Origin: Sphingomonadales bacterium
GTDB lineage: Bacteria; Bacteroidota; Bacteroidia; Chitinophagales; Chitinophagaceae
Assembly (NCBI GenBank): GCA_016872195.1
Contig: VHAT01000003.1
Location: 47,036 to 111,035 of the forward strand
Direction: 5' to 3'
Length of the DNA: 64,000 bases
Below the pieces are notes generated by a model, which had not been told where the DNA came from, did not search any database, and was given only the letters and a program-made list of their open reading frames with translations. The translations under genes and the position numbers were made by a program. Of this stretch, positions 21,412-30,349 are shown one piece after another. Position 1 is the first letter of the stretch, and each line of letters opens with the position of its first letter.

Positions 21412-21795
21412 ATGGAAGAAGGAAAAAGACAAAAGCAGATCGCAGGTCTGCTCAACGAAGAAATGAACGGGATCTTTCAGCGATTGGGTCTGACCATGAT
21501 CGAAGGGGGTATGGTGTCGATCTCCTCCGTCAAGGTTACTTCCGACCTGCTCGAGGCACGCTTTTACTTAAGTTTCTTTCAGATCAATAATCCCCAGGCA
21601 GCATTACATAAGATCGAAGAAAGACATCACGAGATCAAAAAGGAATTGGCCAGCCGGGTTCGTCATCAACTACGAAGCATACCGGTATTGAAATTTTTCC
21701 GAGACGAGACGCTCGATCATGTCTTTAAGATGGAAGAATTATTTCAACGGATCGAGGCCGAAAGAAAATCGCCCCCTAAGAAGTCCGATTCCTGA
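21412..21795 (+). CDS. rbfA: 30S ribosome-binding factor A
   Basis: Binds the immature 30S subunit and helps 16S rRNA 5'-end maturation. 127 residues with a single KH-like fold (EGGMVSISSVKVTSDLLEARFYLSFF) and the closing helix RVRHQLRSIPVLKFFRDETLDH that is conserved in RbfA. Its stop is 11 bp from the following permease gene, so the two are probably cotranscribed. Confidence 0.92.
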   Translation: MEEGKRQKQIAGLLNEEMNGIFQRLGLTMIEGGMVSISSVKVTSDLLEARFYLSFFQINNPQAALHKIEERHHEIKKELASRVRHQLRSIPVLKFFRDETLDHVFKMEELFQRIEAERKSPPKKSDS

Positions 21796-21806
21796 ATCAA
21801 TACGGC

Positions 21807-23030
21807 ATGTACCTTTTATTTGCCTGGCGCTACTTTAAAGCCAAAAAATCTACGCAGGCCATCAACCTGATCGCCTGGACCAGTATGGGTGCCATTGTGA
21901 TCGGTACCGCTTCCTTGATTTTGGTGCTGAGTGTTTTCAATGGTTTCGAGGGGATGGTCAAATCGTTGTACTCCTCTTTTTATTCATCGTGGAGACTTAC
22001 GCCGGTACAGGGAAAGACCTTGGTGGTGCAAGACAAACAATTAGAAGCGATCGACAAGATACCCGGTGTTACGGCCTTTTCTCGTGTGGTAGAAGAAAAA
22101 GCCTTACTACAAGCCGGAGACAATCAAGCCATGGTACAATTAAAGGGAGTCGATGAGGCGTATCCGCAATTGAACAGGATCGATACCCTTCTGGTAAATG
22201 GCAACTATAGCATGGGTACGGCGGAGCAACCACAGGCGGTCTTGGGGATCGGTGTGGCAGATGCCTTGGGTGTATTTGCCGATCGTAACCTGATGCCGCT
22301 GACCGTTTATTTGCCTAAAAAGACCAATGCCTTGCAACTCGATTGGACCAATGATATTCAGACGGCTTCGTTGCAAACGGTGGGCACCTTTATGATCCAG
22401 CAAGATTTTGATAATCGCTATGCGATCGTACCGATCCAATTTATGCAAGTCTCGCTGGGACTTACGGATCGGGAATGTAGCTCGATAGAGATCGCCACTG
22501 CCGAAGGCGCCGATCCAGACGCGATCCGGACTTCGTTACAATCCATAATGGGAACAAACTGGCTGGTACAAGATCGGTACCAGCAGAATCAAAGCCTCTA
22601 TGCCGTAATGCGTACTGAACGTTGGATCGTTTACGCTGTGCTTTCTTTACTCTTAGTGGTGGCAGCCTTTACGATGATCGGAGCCCTGACCATGTTGGTA
22701 CTCGAAAAACAAAAAGATATCAGCGTGCTGATGGCCCTTGGCACCGATCGCGGCGGCATCTTGCGGATCTTTCTGGCTGAGGGAGTACTGCTTGCAGCGG
22801 GGGGCGGTTTATTGGGCATGGGCTTGGCTGCCTTGCTCGCCTTGATGCAGATCCGTTTTCATTTGATTCCCATGCAAGGAGGATCTTTTTTGATCGATTA
22901 TTATCCGGTAGCGCTGCAGTGGGTAGATTTTGTGCTGGTCGGCATCACCGTATTAATCATTGCCCTGATAGCCTCATGGCTCCCGGCCTACAAGGCCTCG
23001 CGTACAGCATTCAATCTGCGGGCTTCGTAA
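21807..23030 (+). CDS. FtsX/LolC-LolE family ABC permease
   Basis: 407 residues with an N-terminal transmembrane helix (about 20-45), a large periplasmic domain, and three C-terminal helices carrying the FtsX/MacB permease domain (VLEKQKDISVLMALGTDRGGILRIFLAEG). This is the layout of LolC/LolE, which extract lipoproteins from the inner membrane. A LolD-like ATPase is encoded at 60.8 kb rather than next door. It could also serve another MacB-type export system. It follows rbfA by 11 bp. Confidence 0.85.
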   Translation: MYLLFAWRYFKAKKSTQAINLIAWTSMGAIVIGTASLILVLSVFNGFEGMVKSLYSSFYSSWRLTPVQGKTLVVQDKQLEAIDKIPGVTAFSRVVEEKALLQAGDNQAMVQLKGVDEAYPQLNRIDTLLVNGNYSMGTAEQPQAVLGIGVADALGVFADRNLMPLTVYLPKKTNALQLDWTNDIQTASLQTVGTFMIQQDFDNRYAIVPIQFMQVSLGLTDRECSSIEIATAEGADPDAIRTSLQSIMGTNWLVQDRYQQNQSLYAVMRTERWIVYAVLSLLLVVAAFTMIGALTMLVLEKQKDISVLMALGTDRGGILRIFLAEGVLLAAGGGLLGMGLAALLALMQIRFHLIPMQGGSFLIDYYPVALQWVDFVLVGITVLIIALIASWLPAYKASRTAFNLRAS

Positions 23031-23113
23031 GGCAGTCTTTGCATTCTATAGGGGTATATGTAAAGAGGGTTCTGTAAAAAGAATCCCGTAAGAACGTACT
23101 AAAAAAGTAGGGG

Positions 23114-23959
23114 TCAATAATCGCCCAGTGTTTCGGGCAATTGGGCCAGGGCCTTGGCCAGTTGCTCATCGTTGGGTGCAATGCCATGCCATTCGTGGGT
23201 GCCTTCCATAAAATCGACCCCCTTGCCCATGGCTGTTTTCATGAGTATCACAATGGGCTTTCCCTGTCCGGTGAGCGATCTTGCTTTTTGCAAGGTAGCC
23301 ACCGTATCATCCATATCATTGCCATTCATCTGTAACACGGTCCAGTCAAAGGCGCTGAACTTAGCGGCCAGGTCGCCCAATGACATCACTTTGTCTGTGG
23401 GGCCATCGATCTGCTGACCATTCCAGTCGATGGTGGCGATCAGATTATCTACTTTATGATGCGCCGCAAAGAGAACCGCTTCCCAAATTTGTCCTTCATT
23501 GAGTTCGCCATCACCGTGCAGCGAAAACACAAGTTCTTTTTTCCCACTCAGCTTTTTGCTAAGGGCCGCACCGGCTGCTACGCTAAGTCCTTGGCCAAGT
23601 GAACCCGATGCGATTCGAATTCCGGGCAAGTGTTCATGGGTGGCAGGATGCCCTTGCAGGCGAGAATTGATCTTGCGAAAGGTGGCCAGTTCTTTGGTAT
23701 CGAAATACCCGGCTCTCGCAAGCGTTGCGTAAAATATGGGAGAGATATGGCCATTTGATAAGATGAACAGGTCCTCATCGGTTGCGTTCATATCAAAAGC
23801 CGGATGGTGCTTCATGATATTAAAATACAAGGCCGCAAAAAAATCGGCACAGCCCAGTGATCCGCCCGGATGGCCGCTATTGACGGCATGCACCATACGA
23901 ACAATATCTCTGCGCAGTTGAGTGGCAATGGAGCGAAGCTCTGTAGTAGAGGCGGCCAT
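23114..23959 (-). CDS. Transketolase, N-terminal (TPP-binding) subunit
   Basis: The N-terminal half of a split transketolase of the pentose phosphate pathway. 281 residues with the thiamine diphosphate motif GDGELNEGQIWEAVLFAAHHKVDN (about 149-172) and the early HPGGSLGCADF and GSLGQGLSVAAGAAL stretches. The pyrimidine-binding and C-terminal halves are absent and no partner subunit adjoins it on either side, so that gene should lie elsewhere. It is convergent with the LolC/E-like gene and divergent from frr. Confidence 0.9.
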   Translation of the reverse strand: MAASTTELRSIATQLRRDIVRMVHAVNSGHPGGSLGCADFFAALYFNIMKHHPAFDMNATDEDLFILSNGHISPIFYATLARAGYFDTKELATFRKINSRLQGHPATHEHLPGIRIASGSLGQGLSVAAGAALSKKLSGKKELVFSLHGDGELNEGQIWEAVLFAAHHKVDNLIATIDWNGQQIDGPTDKVMSLGDLAAKFSAFDWTVLQMNGNDMDDTVATLQKARSLTGQGKPIVILMKTAMGKGVDFMEGTHEWHGIAPNDEQLAKALAQLPETLGDY

Positions 23960-24034
23960 GTACTAAATTTTTACAAATGTGCATCCTTTTTTCAAATTGC
24001 AGCGGGCTGTAGAAAATTGGTGCGTAAACTTTAT

Positions 24035-24042
24035 TAGTTTTG
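24035..24042 (+). promoter_or_regulatory. -7 promoter box (TAnnTTTG) for frr
   Basis: TAGTTTTG, matching the Bacteroidota -7 consensus, only 4 bp before the frr ATG, implying a very short or leaderless mRNA if used. A TTG at 24017 is somewhat closer than the ideal -33 spacing. Confidence 0.35.
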
Positions 24043-24046
24043 TGCC

Positions 24047-24610
24047 ATGGCAGAAGACATACAAACGATCAGTGCCGCCGCCCAAGATCAAATGAAAAAG
24101 GCGATCGGCCATTTGGAGTCCGAGTTAGGTAAGATCAGGGCGGGTAAAGCCAACCCTCAAATGTTCGACGGGCTGGTAGTAGACTACTATGGAGCGCCCA
24201 TGCCCATCAATCAGGTAGCTAACATTAGTGTTATGGATGCCCGCACCCTGAGTATCCAACCCTGGGAAAAAAATATGGTGCAGCCCATCGAAAAGGCCAT
24301 CATTGCCGCTAATATGGGTGTGACCCCGCAAAACGACGGTGCCCTGATTCGTATCTTTTTGCCCCCGCTGACCGAAGAGCGCCGAAAAGAATTGGTCAAG
24401 CGTTGTCAGGGAGAGGGAGAAAATAGCAAGGTCGCTATTCGCAATATTCGCAGAGATGCCATTGAGGCCATCAAACGCTTACAGAAAAATGGGTTGAGCG
24501 AAGATGCGGCTAAGGACGGCGAATCGAACGTACAGCAATTGACCGATAAGTATATCGGGTTGGTCGAGACGCATCTTTCTTCAAAAGAGAAAGAGATCAT
24601 GTCGGTTTGA
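24047..24610 (+). CDS. frr: Ribosome recycling factor
   Basis: Splits the post-termination ribosome with EF-G. 187 residues, the family length. Signature segments are HLESELGKIRAGKANPQMFDGLVVDYYG, AKIMDARTLSIQPWEK-like sequence and the C-terminal three-helix bundle. The stop codon abuts the stop of the convergent EamA gene with no base between them (TGATCA). Confidence 0.96.
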   Translation: MAEDIQTISAAAQDQMKKAIGHLESELGKIRAGKANPQMFDGLVVDYYGAPMPINQVANISVMDARTLSIQPWEKNMVQPIEKAIIAANMGVTPQNDGALIRIFLPPLTEERRKELVKRCQGEGENSKVAIRNIRRDAIEAIKRLQKNGLSEDAAKDGESNVQQLTDKYIGLVETHLSSKEKEIMSV

Positions 24611-25513
24611 TCACTTGGTGTCGCCCTGGGCCGGACTACGATTGGCCAGGTATACCCCTCCCAATATCAGCGACAGACAGCTTATTTCAATCCATGTAAT
24701 TTTTTCATGGTCCCAAAGCCCCCACAAGATGGCTACCACCGGTATCCCATAGGTAACCAGGGAGGCAAATAGCCCTCCGGCTCTTTTGACCAAGGAATAA
24801 AATAAAATGGTAGCGACCGCGCTGCCTAATACACCTAAGGCGGCGGTCGAGGCAATGGCCAATCGTACATCGGCATTGGTAAAATCGTGCTGAAAGAAAT
24901 CGAAGTACCAAAGTAGCCCCACGGATAGTGGCAGCATGGCAGACACCGATACGGCCGCCAGGTGCAGGGGATTGATCCCTTGTAATCGATGACTGACCAT
25001 ATTCACATTGACTCCGTATAGCACGGTAGCCGTAACAGGTAGCAAGATATAGCCCAGGTTTTCTAGGCTAATGGATTTTTCTCCCAGCAGCACGGGCAAC
25101 AAGGTCAATAAGGTCAGACCCAAAAAGCCGATCAACAGACCGAGCCATTTTTCGAGTGCAATCTTATCTCCATAAAAAAGGACACCGATCAGCACGACCC
25201 AGATAGGAGAGAGAGAATTCATGATCCCGCCCAATGATCCATCGATACGGGTCATAGCAATAGCGAAAGAGAAAGCGGGAAGCAGGTTGCCGATGAATGC
25301 ACTAAAAATAACGAGGAGTCTTTTATCGGTCGGGATCTTCGAAAAATATAGGATCCCGAAGGGTAAGAGCACCAGGGCCGCTCCGGCAATTCGCAACGAG
25401 GCGATCTGTGTTCCGGTAAGTGCGGCCGTGCTATCCTTCATCAATTTGAACGAACTACCCCAGATCAGACAGAGGGCAACGAAGAGCAACCAGCTGGCAA
25501 GTTTGTTTGACAT
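24611..25513 (-). CDS. EamA-family (DMT superfamily) transporter
   Basis: An inner-membrane permease of about 300 residues with ten predicted hydrophobic helices and two EamA repeats (about 7-140 and 155-295). Such proteins export metabolites or amino acids; the substrate is unknown. Start taken at the ATG at 25513 (MSNKLASWLLFVALCLIWGSSF, a typical first helix); a GTG five codons earlier is possible. It is convergent with frr and divergent from scpA. Confidence 0.85.
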   Translation of the reverse strand: MSNKLASWLLFVALCLIWGSSFKLMKDSTAALTGTQIASLRIAGAALVLLPFGILYFSKIPTDKRLLVIFSAFIGNLLPAFSFAIAMTRIDGSLGGIMNSLSPIWVVLIGVLFYGDKIALEKWLGLLIGFLGLTLLTLLPVLLGEKSISLENLGYILLPVTATVLYGVNVNMVSHRLQGINPLHLAAVSVSAMLPLSVGLLWYFDFFQHDFTNADVRLAIASTAALGVLGSAVATILFYSLVKRAGGLFASLVTYGIPVVAILWGLWDHEKITWIEISCLSLILGGVYLANRSPAQGDTK

Positions 25514-25607
25514 GGGGGCAAATTTCACGAAAAATAAGTCGGTTTCATATTATTTTTTGACCCTGGGCGAACATGCTTTCAATCGCTTACATTTGTGTCA
25601 CCGAAGT

Positions 25608-26411
25608 ATGTTACAACCTATCAATTACCAGATCCGACTTCCCCAATTCGAAGGGCCTTTCGACCTGCTGCTTTTTTTTATTGAGCGAGATGAGTTGGAT
25701 ATTTACAATATTCCTATTACCAAGATCACCAATGATTTTCTCGATTATATTCACCAACAAGACGAGCTGAACGTAGAGTTGAGCAGTGAGTTCATTCTGT
25801 TTATCTCTACCCTCATGCGTATCAAGGCCAAGATGCTCTTGCCTCGTAAAGAGCTGGATGCCGATGGCAACGAGATCGATCCAAGAGCCGAGCTCGTCAA
25901 TAAGATACTCGAGTACAAACGCTTTAAGGAAGCCTCGGCGCAAATGGCCGAGATGGAGGCCTTGCGTATGCTGATGGCCAAGCGGGGTAATATTCAAAAG
26001 GAACTTTCTGCCATTGGAGAAGAGGCCAGCGAAGGAACCGAGATCACCCAGCTGACCTTATTCAAATTGATGAAGGCCTTCGAGAAGGCGATGCAGAAAT
26101 ACAGCGATCGTGTCAATACACCTGTCCATACGGTCGTAAGCTATAATTATACCATGGAAGGGAGTCGTCGCTCCATGCTTGAGTTAGCCAAAAAAGAAAA
26201 GACGATCTCCTTTGAGCGCATCTTCGAAGAATGCGAGAATAGGGTGCATGCTATATTTTTATTTCTCTCCCTGCTCGAGTTGGTGCAACTGCACTATCTG
26301 ACGATCCTGATCGGACAAGGAAAAAACAACTTTATCATCGAGTACGATGAGAAAGGGGCCGCCGATGCCGAGGCATTGGCCATACAAGAAGTCGATCCTA
26401 CGCTTAATTGA
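25608..26411 (+). CDS. scpA: Segregation and condensation protein A
   Basis: The kleisin subunit of the SMC-ScpAB condensin. 267 residues from the ATG at 25608 (MLQPINYQIRLPQFEGPFDLLLFFIERDELDIYNI begins with the conserved N-terminal SMC-neck-binding helix; only its first part is quoted as a motif: FEGPFDLLL). The C-terminal winged helix is at about 180-255. A frame open far upstream runs antisense through the EamA gene and is not real. ScpB and SMC are not in the window. It is convergent with dxs, 28 bp apart. Confidence 0.93.
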   Translation: MLQPINYQIRLPQFEGPFDLLLFFIERDELDIYNIPITKITNDFLDYIHQQDELNVELSSEFILFISTLMRIKAKMLLPRKELDADGNEIDPRAELVNKILEYKRFKEASAQMAEMEALRMLMAKRGNIQKELSAIGEEASEGTEITQLTLFKLMKAFEKAMQKYSDRVNTPVHTVVSYNYTMEGSRRSMLELAKKEKTISFERIFEECENRVHAIFLFLSLLELVQLHYLTILIGQGKNNFIIEYDEKGAADAEALAIQEVDPTLN

Positions 26412-26439
26412 TGGGTTGATCGCTGGCTACTGTTACCAC

Positions 26440-28365
26440 CTACTTTAGTTCACTAACTTGTACGGCGCTCATGGCGCGTATGGCCTTTACTATAGCCTCC
26501 TTGTCGTAGCCACACTCGCGATGTAACTCGGCGGGTGTGCCATGCTCTACCAGGGTATCGGGAATACCCAGCATACGCAGGTCTTGTTTGTAGCCATGCA
26601 GGGCCATAAACTCCAAGATGGCCGAGCCGAACCCGCCTTGTATGGTACCATCTTCTACGGTCAGTATTTTTTGATAGCGACCGCAGATCTGGTGCAGTAA
26701 TTCCTCGTCCAAGGGTTTTACGAAGCGCATATCGTAGTGTCCTGGTTGCAGACCGTCGGTGCGTAGTTCACGCAGGGCGGCCGAGACAAAATTACCCGGA
26801 TGGCCATAGCTGAGAATAGCGATCTCTTCTCCTTCTTTGATTGTTCTTCCCTTTCCGATCGGAATGCTTTGCAGCGGCGTTCTCCACTCTGGCATAACGC
26901 CCTCTCCACGGGGATATCGGATCACAAAGGGTAAAGTAGTGCTATCGAGTTGGGCTGTATACATCAGGTTGCGTAGCTCCGATTCATTCATGGGAGCGCT
27001 GATGATCATATTGGGTATACAGCGGAAATAGGCGATATCGTAGCAGCCATGATGCGTGGGCCCGTCATCGCCCACCAAACCGGCGCGGTCCAGACAAAAG
27101 ATGACGGGTAATTTTTGAATGGCCACATCGTGAACCACCGAATCGTAGGCCCGCTGCATAAACGAGGAGTAGATATTGCAGAATACCTTCATTCCCTGTG
27201 TGGCCATACCGGCACTAAGTGTTACGGCATGTTGTTCGGCGATCCCTACATCGAAGGCCCGATGAGGCATTTTTTCCATCATGAATTTTAAGGAAGAGCC
27301 CGAAGGCATGGCCGGTGTAATGCCTATGATCTTCTCATTTTGCTCGGCCAATTCAATAATAGTATGCCCAAACACATCTTGGTATTTGGGAGCCTGTGGT
27401 CCTTCTTTCTTTTTTTGTACGATCTCGCCAGTTACTTTATCGAATAGGCCCGGGGCATGCCATTTGGTTTGATCTTTTTCGGCCAAGGCATATCCTTTGC
27501 CTTTTGTAGTAATAATATGCAGCAGCTTGGGCCCGGGAATATCGCGCAGGTCTTTTAAGGTCTCGACCAATTTGGCAATATTATGCCCATCGATGGGCCC
27601 AAAATAGCGAAGCTTAAGGGCCTCAAAAAGATTTGAACGACTGTTGATGATACCCTTTAATCCTTCGGTGATCTTATGAGCCATGGTACGGGTAAAATTC
27701 GTACCTCTTGGGAGATGTCCTAATAGATTCCATACCTCGTCTTTCATTTTGTTATAGGTGGGCGAGAGCGAGATGTCGGTCAGGTATTCTTTCAGGGCGC
27801 CCACATTCGGGTCGATGCCCATACAATTATCATTTAGGATGATCAGCATGTCCGCATCGGCCACACCGGCATGATTCATTCCCTCAAAGGCCAGTCCAGC
27901 GGTCATCGCACCATCTCCTATAACAGCCACGACTTTACGGTCGTTCTCTCCTTTTTGTTTGGCAGCCATGGCCATACCAAGGGCGGCCGAGATCGAGGTA
28001 GAGGAGTGACCCACACCAAAAGTATCATAGGGGCTCTCACTTCGTTTGGGAAAACCACTCAGCCCTTTGTATTTGCGATTGGAAGGAAACTGATCTCTGC
28101 GCCCGGTCAGGATCTTATGTCCATAAGCTTGATGGCCTACATCCCATACCAGTTGATCGTAGGGGGTGTTATAAACATAGTGCAGTGCCGTGGTCAATTC
28201 CACCACACCGAGACTGGCTCCGAAATGGCCTCCATGCACGCTCACAATATCAATAATGTATTGGCGAAGTTCTTCGCAGACCTGATGTAATTTCTCTCGG
28301 GGAAGCTTTTTTAGATCTTCCGGGTTATTGATGGTCTTGAGCAAACTACCAGGTTCAATTTGCAT
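26440..28365 (-). CDS. dxs: 1-deoxy-D-xylulose-5-phosphate synthase
   Basis: Condenses pyruvate and glyceraldehyde 3-phosphate in the first step of the MEP isoprenoid pathway, using thiamine diphosphate. 641 residues from the ATG at 28365 (MQIEPGSLLKTINNPEDLKKL); the frame's upstream extension has no family similarity. Seen are VWDVGHQAYGHKILTGR, the TPP motif GDGAMTAGLAFEGMNHAG with LNDNCMGIDPNVGAL, the central FDVGIAEQHAVTLSAGMA, and the C-terminal transketolase-like domain. DXS makes IPP for quinones and bactoprenol, and the GGGP synthase at 30.4 kb uses a downstream product. Confidence 0.95.
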   Translation of the reverse strand: MQIEPGSLLKTINNPEDLKKLPREKLHQVCEELRQYIIDIVSVHGGHFGASLGVVELTTALHYVYNTPYDQLVWDVGHQAYGHKILTGRRDQFPSNRKYKGLSGFPKRSESPYDTFGVGHSSTSISAALGMAMAAKQKGENDRKVVAVIGDGAMTAGLAFEGMNHAGVADADMLIILNDNCMGIDPNVGALKEYLTDISLSPTYNKMKDEVWNLLGHLPRGTNFTRTMAHKITEGLKGIINSRSNLFEALKLRYFGPIDGHNIAKLVETLKDLRDIPGPKLLHIITTKGKGYALAEKDQTKWHAPGLFDKVTGEIVQKKKEGPQAPKYQDVFGHTIIELAEQNEKIIGITPAMPSGSSLKFMMEKMPHRAFDVGIAEQHAVTLSAGMATQGMKVFCNIYSSFMQRAYDSVVHDVAIQKLPVIFCLDRAGLVGDDGPTHHGCYDIAYFRCIPNMIISAPMNESELRNLMYTAQLDSTTLPFVIRYPRGEGVMPEWRTPLQSIPIGKGRTIKEGEEIAILSYGHPGNFVSAALRELRTDGLQPGHYDMRFVKPLDEELLHQICGRYQKILTVEDGTIQGGFGSAILEFMALHGYKQDLRMLGIPDTLVEHGTPAELHRECGYDKEAIVKAIRAMSAVQVSELK

Positions 28366-28483
28366 GGCACTGTTGTTAAAGGATAAAATTAGGGAAATAA
28401 ATGTCGATACCCTTTTGATTCTATACCGATGGTTCTTTAACAAATGCCGGCCATAAATGTTGTCAAAACTCCGTTGAAAACGG

Positions 28484-28505
28484 GCTGGGACCATTGGTCC
28501 CAAGC
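28484..28505. promoter_or_regulatory. Dyad between dxs and the histidine kinase gene
   Basis: GGGACC-ATT-GGTCCC (28487-28501), flanked by GCT and AGC with one offset base, in the 181-bp divergent gap. It could be an operator or a small hairpin. Nothing else is distinctive in the gap. Confidence 0.3.
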
Positions 28506-28546
28506 CGAGGAGTAGTGGCCGGGCGCTTTTGTAACTTTATCCGGTC

Positions 28547-29611
28547 ATGGGTATGTTATCAAATAGAAACAGGTTGTATTGGTTACTGCAGTTGGGGGGT
28601 TGGTCCACCTTATTGGCGGGCTCTTTTCTGATAGCCAACCTTTTTGATGTAGAGTACCCCGAGAGATTGCTTATCAAAAGAATCGTCGCCATCACCCTTA
28701 CCGGACTCTTTGTTTCGCATTGGTTACGGGTTGCCCTAAAAAGATCGAATCTGTTGCAACGAAGGATCGAGCAATCCATCCCCTGGTTACTATTGGCTCT
28801 TACTCTTGCTTCGCTGGTACAGGGCTTGTTGGTCTTGGCTAGTTTTGAGGCCTTTGATCTCTATCTTTCTAAAGAGTTGGTGGAGAAGTTGAACATAGGC
28901 CAATTGCTGCTGGCCATGAGTTTGGAATCGAGCAGTCTCATGTTGGTATGGCTGGCGCTCTATTGTTTTTATCATTACTATGCCGACAGTCGTCAACGAC
29001 AACTCGACAAACTAAAGCTCGAGGGTATCATCAAACAAATGGAGCTCAAAAAACTTAAGGCCCATCTGAATCCGCATTTTATTTTTAATTCGCTCAATAG
29101 CATTCGGGCCCTCATCGATCTGGATCCTACCCGCGCCCGTAAGGCGATCACAGAGCTCAGCAATATGCTGCGCGGCAGCTTACAGACCGAGCAGGGGCAG
29201 TTGGTTCCTTTGCGACAAGAGATCGATATCATCCACGATTACCTGGCGCTTGAGAGTATTCGATTCGAAGACCGGATGAAAGTCAACTGGCAGGTCGCGG
29301 ACGATACCTTGGACTTTTCGGTACCTCCCATGATGCTGCAAACCTTGGTGGAAAATGCCATCAAGCACGGTATCAGTACTCGTCCTGCCGGTGGCACCAT
29401 CACCATTCGCGCGTATCGTCAAAACCAATATGAGAACCTTATACTGGAGGTCCTTAATAGCGGAACCCTTAACGGGTCTACCATACAGCCCGGATTTGGG
29501 ATCAGCAGTACCCAGAGCCGGTTAGAGCTATTGTATGGAGGGCAAGCCCGTTTTGAGCTTACACAGTTGCCCGATCAGATGGTACAAGTAATCGTAACTA
29601 TTCCCCTTTGA
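28547..29611 (+). CDS. LytS-type sensor histidine kinase (HisKA_7-like, His_kinase family)
   Basis: 354 residues with four predicted transmembrane helices in the first 150 (for example LLQLGGWSTLLAGSFLIANL and WLLLALTLASLVQGLLVLA), no sizeable extracytoplasmic sensor domain, a coiled linker, then the phosphoacceptor box KAHLNPHFIFNSLNSIRAL with His at about 177, and a HATPase domain (PPMMLQTLVENAIKHG and GFGISSTQSRLELLYGG). This is the LytS/YpdA class, which phosphorylates LytTR response regulators. Its stop lies 6 bp before the regulator gene, an evident pair. The signal is unknown. Confidence 0.92.
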   Translation: MGMLSNRNRLYWLLQLGGWSTLLAGSFLIANLFDVEYPERLLIKRIVAITLTGLFVSHWLRVALKRSNLLQRRIEQSIPWLLLALTLASLVQGLLVLASFEAFDLYLSKELVEKLNIGQLLLAMSLESSSLMLVWLALYCFYHYYADSRQRQLDKLKLEGIIKQMELKKLKAHLNPHFIFNSLNSIRALIDLDPTRARKAITELSNMLRGSLQTEQGQLVPLRQEIDIIHDYLALESIRFEDRMKVNWQVADDTLDFSVPPMMLQTLVENAIKHGISTRPAGGTITIRAYRQNQYENLILEVLNSGTLNGSTIQPGFGISSTQSRLELLYGGQARFELTQLPDQMVQVIVTIPL

Positions 29612-29617
29612 TAATTT

Positions 29618-30349
29618 ATGGCGATCAAAACTATTATTATCGACGACGAAAGATTGGCTCGTGTAGAATTACGAAAACTATTGGGTGAATTTTCTACCAT
29701 TGAGGTAGTAGACGAAGCAACCAATGCCAGCGAAGCCCTTGAAAAGATCGAGACCTTGCAGCCCGAATTGATCTTTTTGGACATCCAAATGCCTGGAAAG
29801 AGCGGATTTGACCTATTGGCCGATCTCGATAGTAGCCCCACTGTTATTTTTACTACGGCCTATCACGAATACGCGATCAAGGCCTTTGAATTTAACGCAC
29901 TCGATTACCTGACTAAACCTATCGATCCGCGAAGATTGGCCGATGCCATTCAAAAAATACAGGGACTCGATGGGCGCCGTTCTGCTGCTGTGACCTTACC
30001 GCCCCTGGGCGCTTTGGGAGAGCAAGATCAAGTGTTTGTTAAGGATGGTGAGCGCTGCTGGTTCGTCAAACTCAGTGAGATCCGTCTCTTTGAAAGTGTA
30101 GGCAATTATGCCCGGGTATTTTTCGGCCCCAATAAGCCGCTTATCCTTAAATCGCTCAACGCACTTGAGGAAAGACTCGATTCCCGTATTTTCTTTCGGA
30201 CCAATCGCAAGCACATCGTCAATTTGCGAATGATAGACAAAGTGGAGCCTTATTTCAATGGAGGACTCTTGCTAGAATTGAAAGGAGGCGAAAAGATAGA
30301 AGTGAGCCGCCGGCAAACGCTTCGATTCAAAGAGATGATGAGTTTGTGA
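29618..30349 (+). CDS. LytTR-family response regulator
   Basis: 243 residues. The receiver domain (1-120) has phospho-acceptor Asp55 in LIFLDIQMPG, acidic D9/D10 and YLTKPIDPRR. The DNA-binding LytTR domain is at about 135-240 (VFVKDGERCWFVKLSEIRLFESVGNY and FFRTNRKHIVNLRMIDKVEPYFNG). It is the cognate partner of the kinase 6 bp upstream. Its TGA is directly followed by the TCA of the convergent GGGP synthase (TGATCA). Confidence 0.94.
   Translation: MAIKTIIIDDERLARVELRKLLGEFSTIEVVDEATNASEALEKIETLQPELIFLDIQMPGKSGFDLLADLDSSPTVIFTTAYHEYAIKAFEFNALDYLTKPIDPRRLADAIQKIQGLDGRRSAAVTLPPLGALGEQDQVFVKDGERCWFVKLSEIRLFESVGNYARVFFGPNKPLILKSLNALEERLDSRIFFRTNRKHIVNLRMIDKVEPYFNGGLLLELKGGEKIEVSRRQTLRFKEMMSL

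Noticed and set aside
25221..25607. Long N-terminal extension of scpA
   Set aside because: It runs antisense through the EamA gene and lacks ScpA similarity. The family start is the ATG at 25608.
28366..28503. 46-residue extension of dxs
   Set aside because: It has no family similarity, and MQIEPGSLL at 28365 is the expected start.
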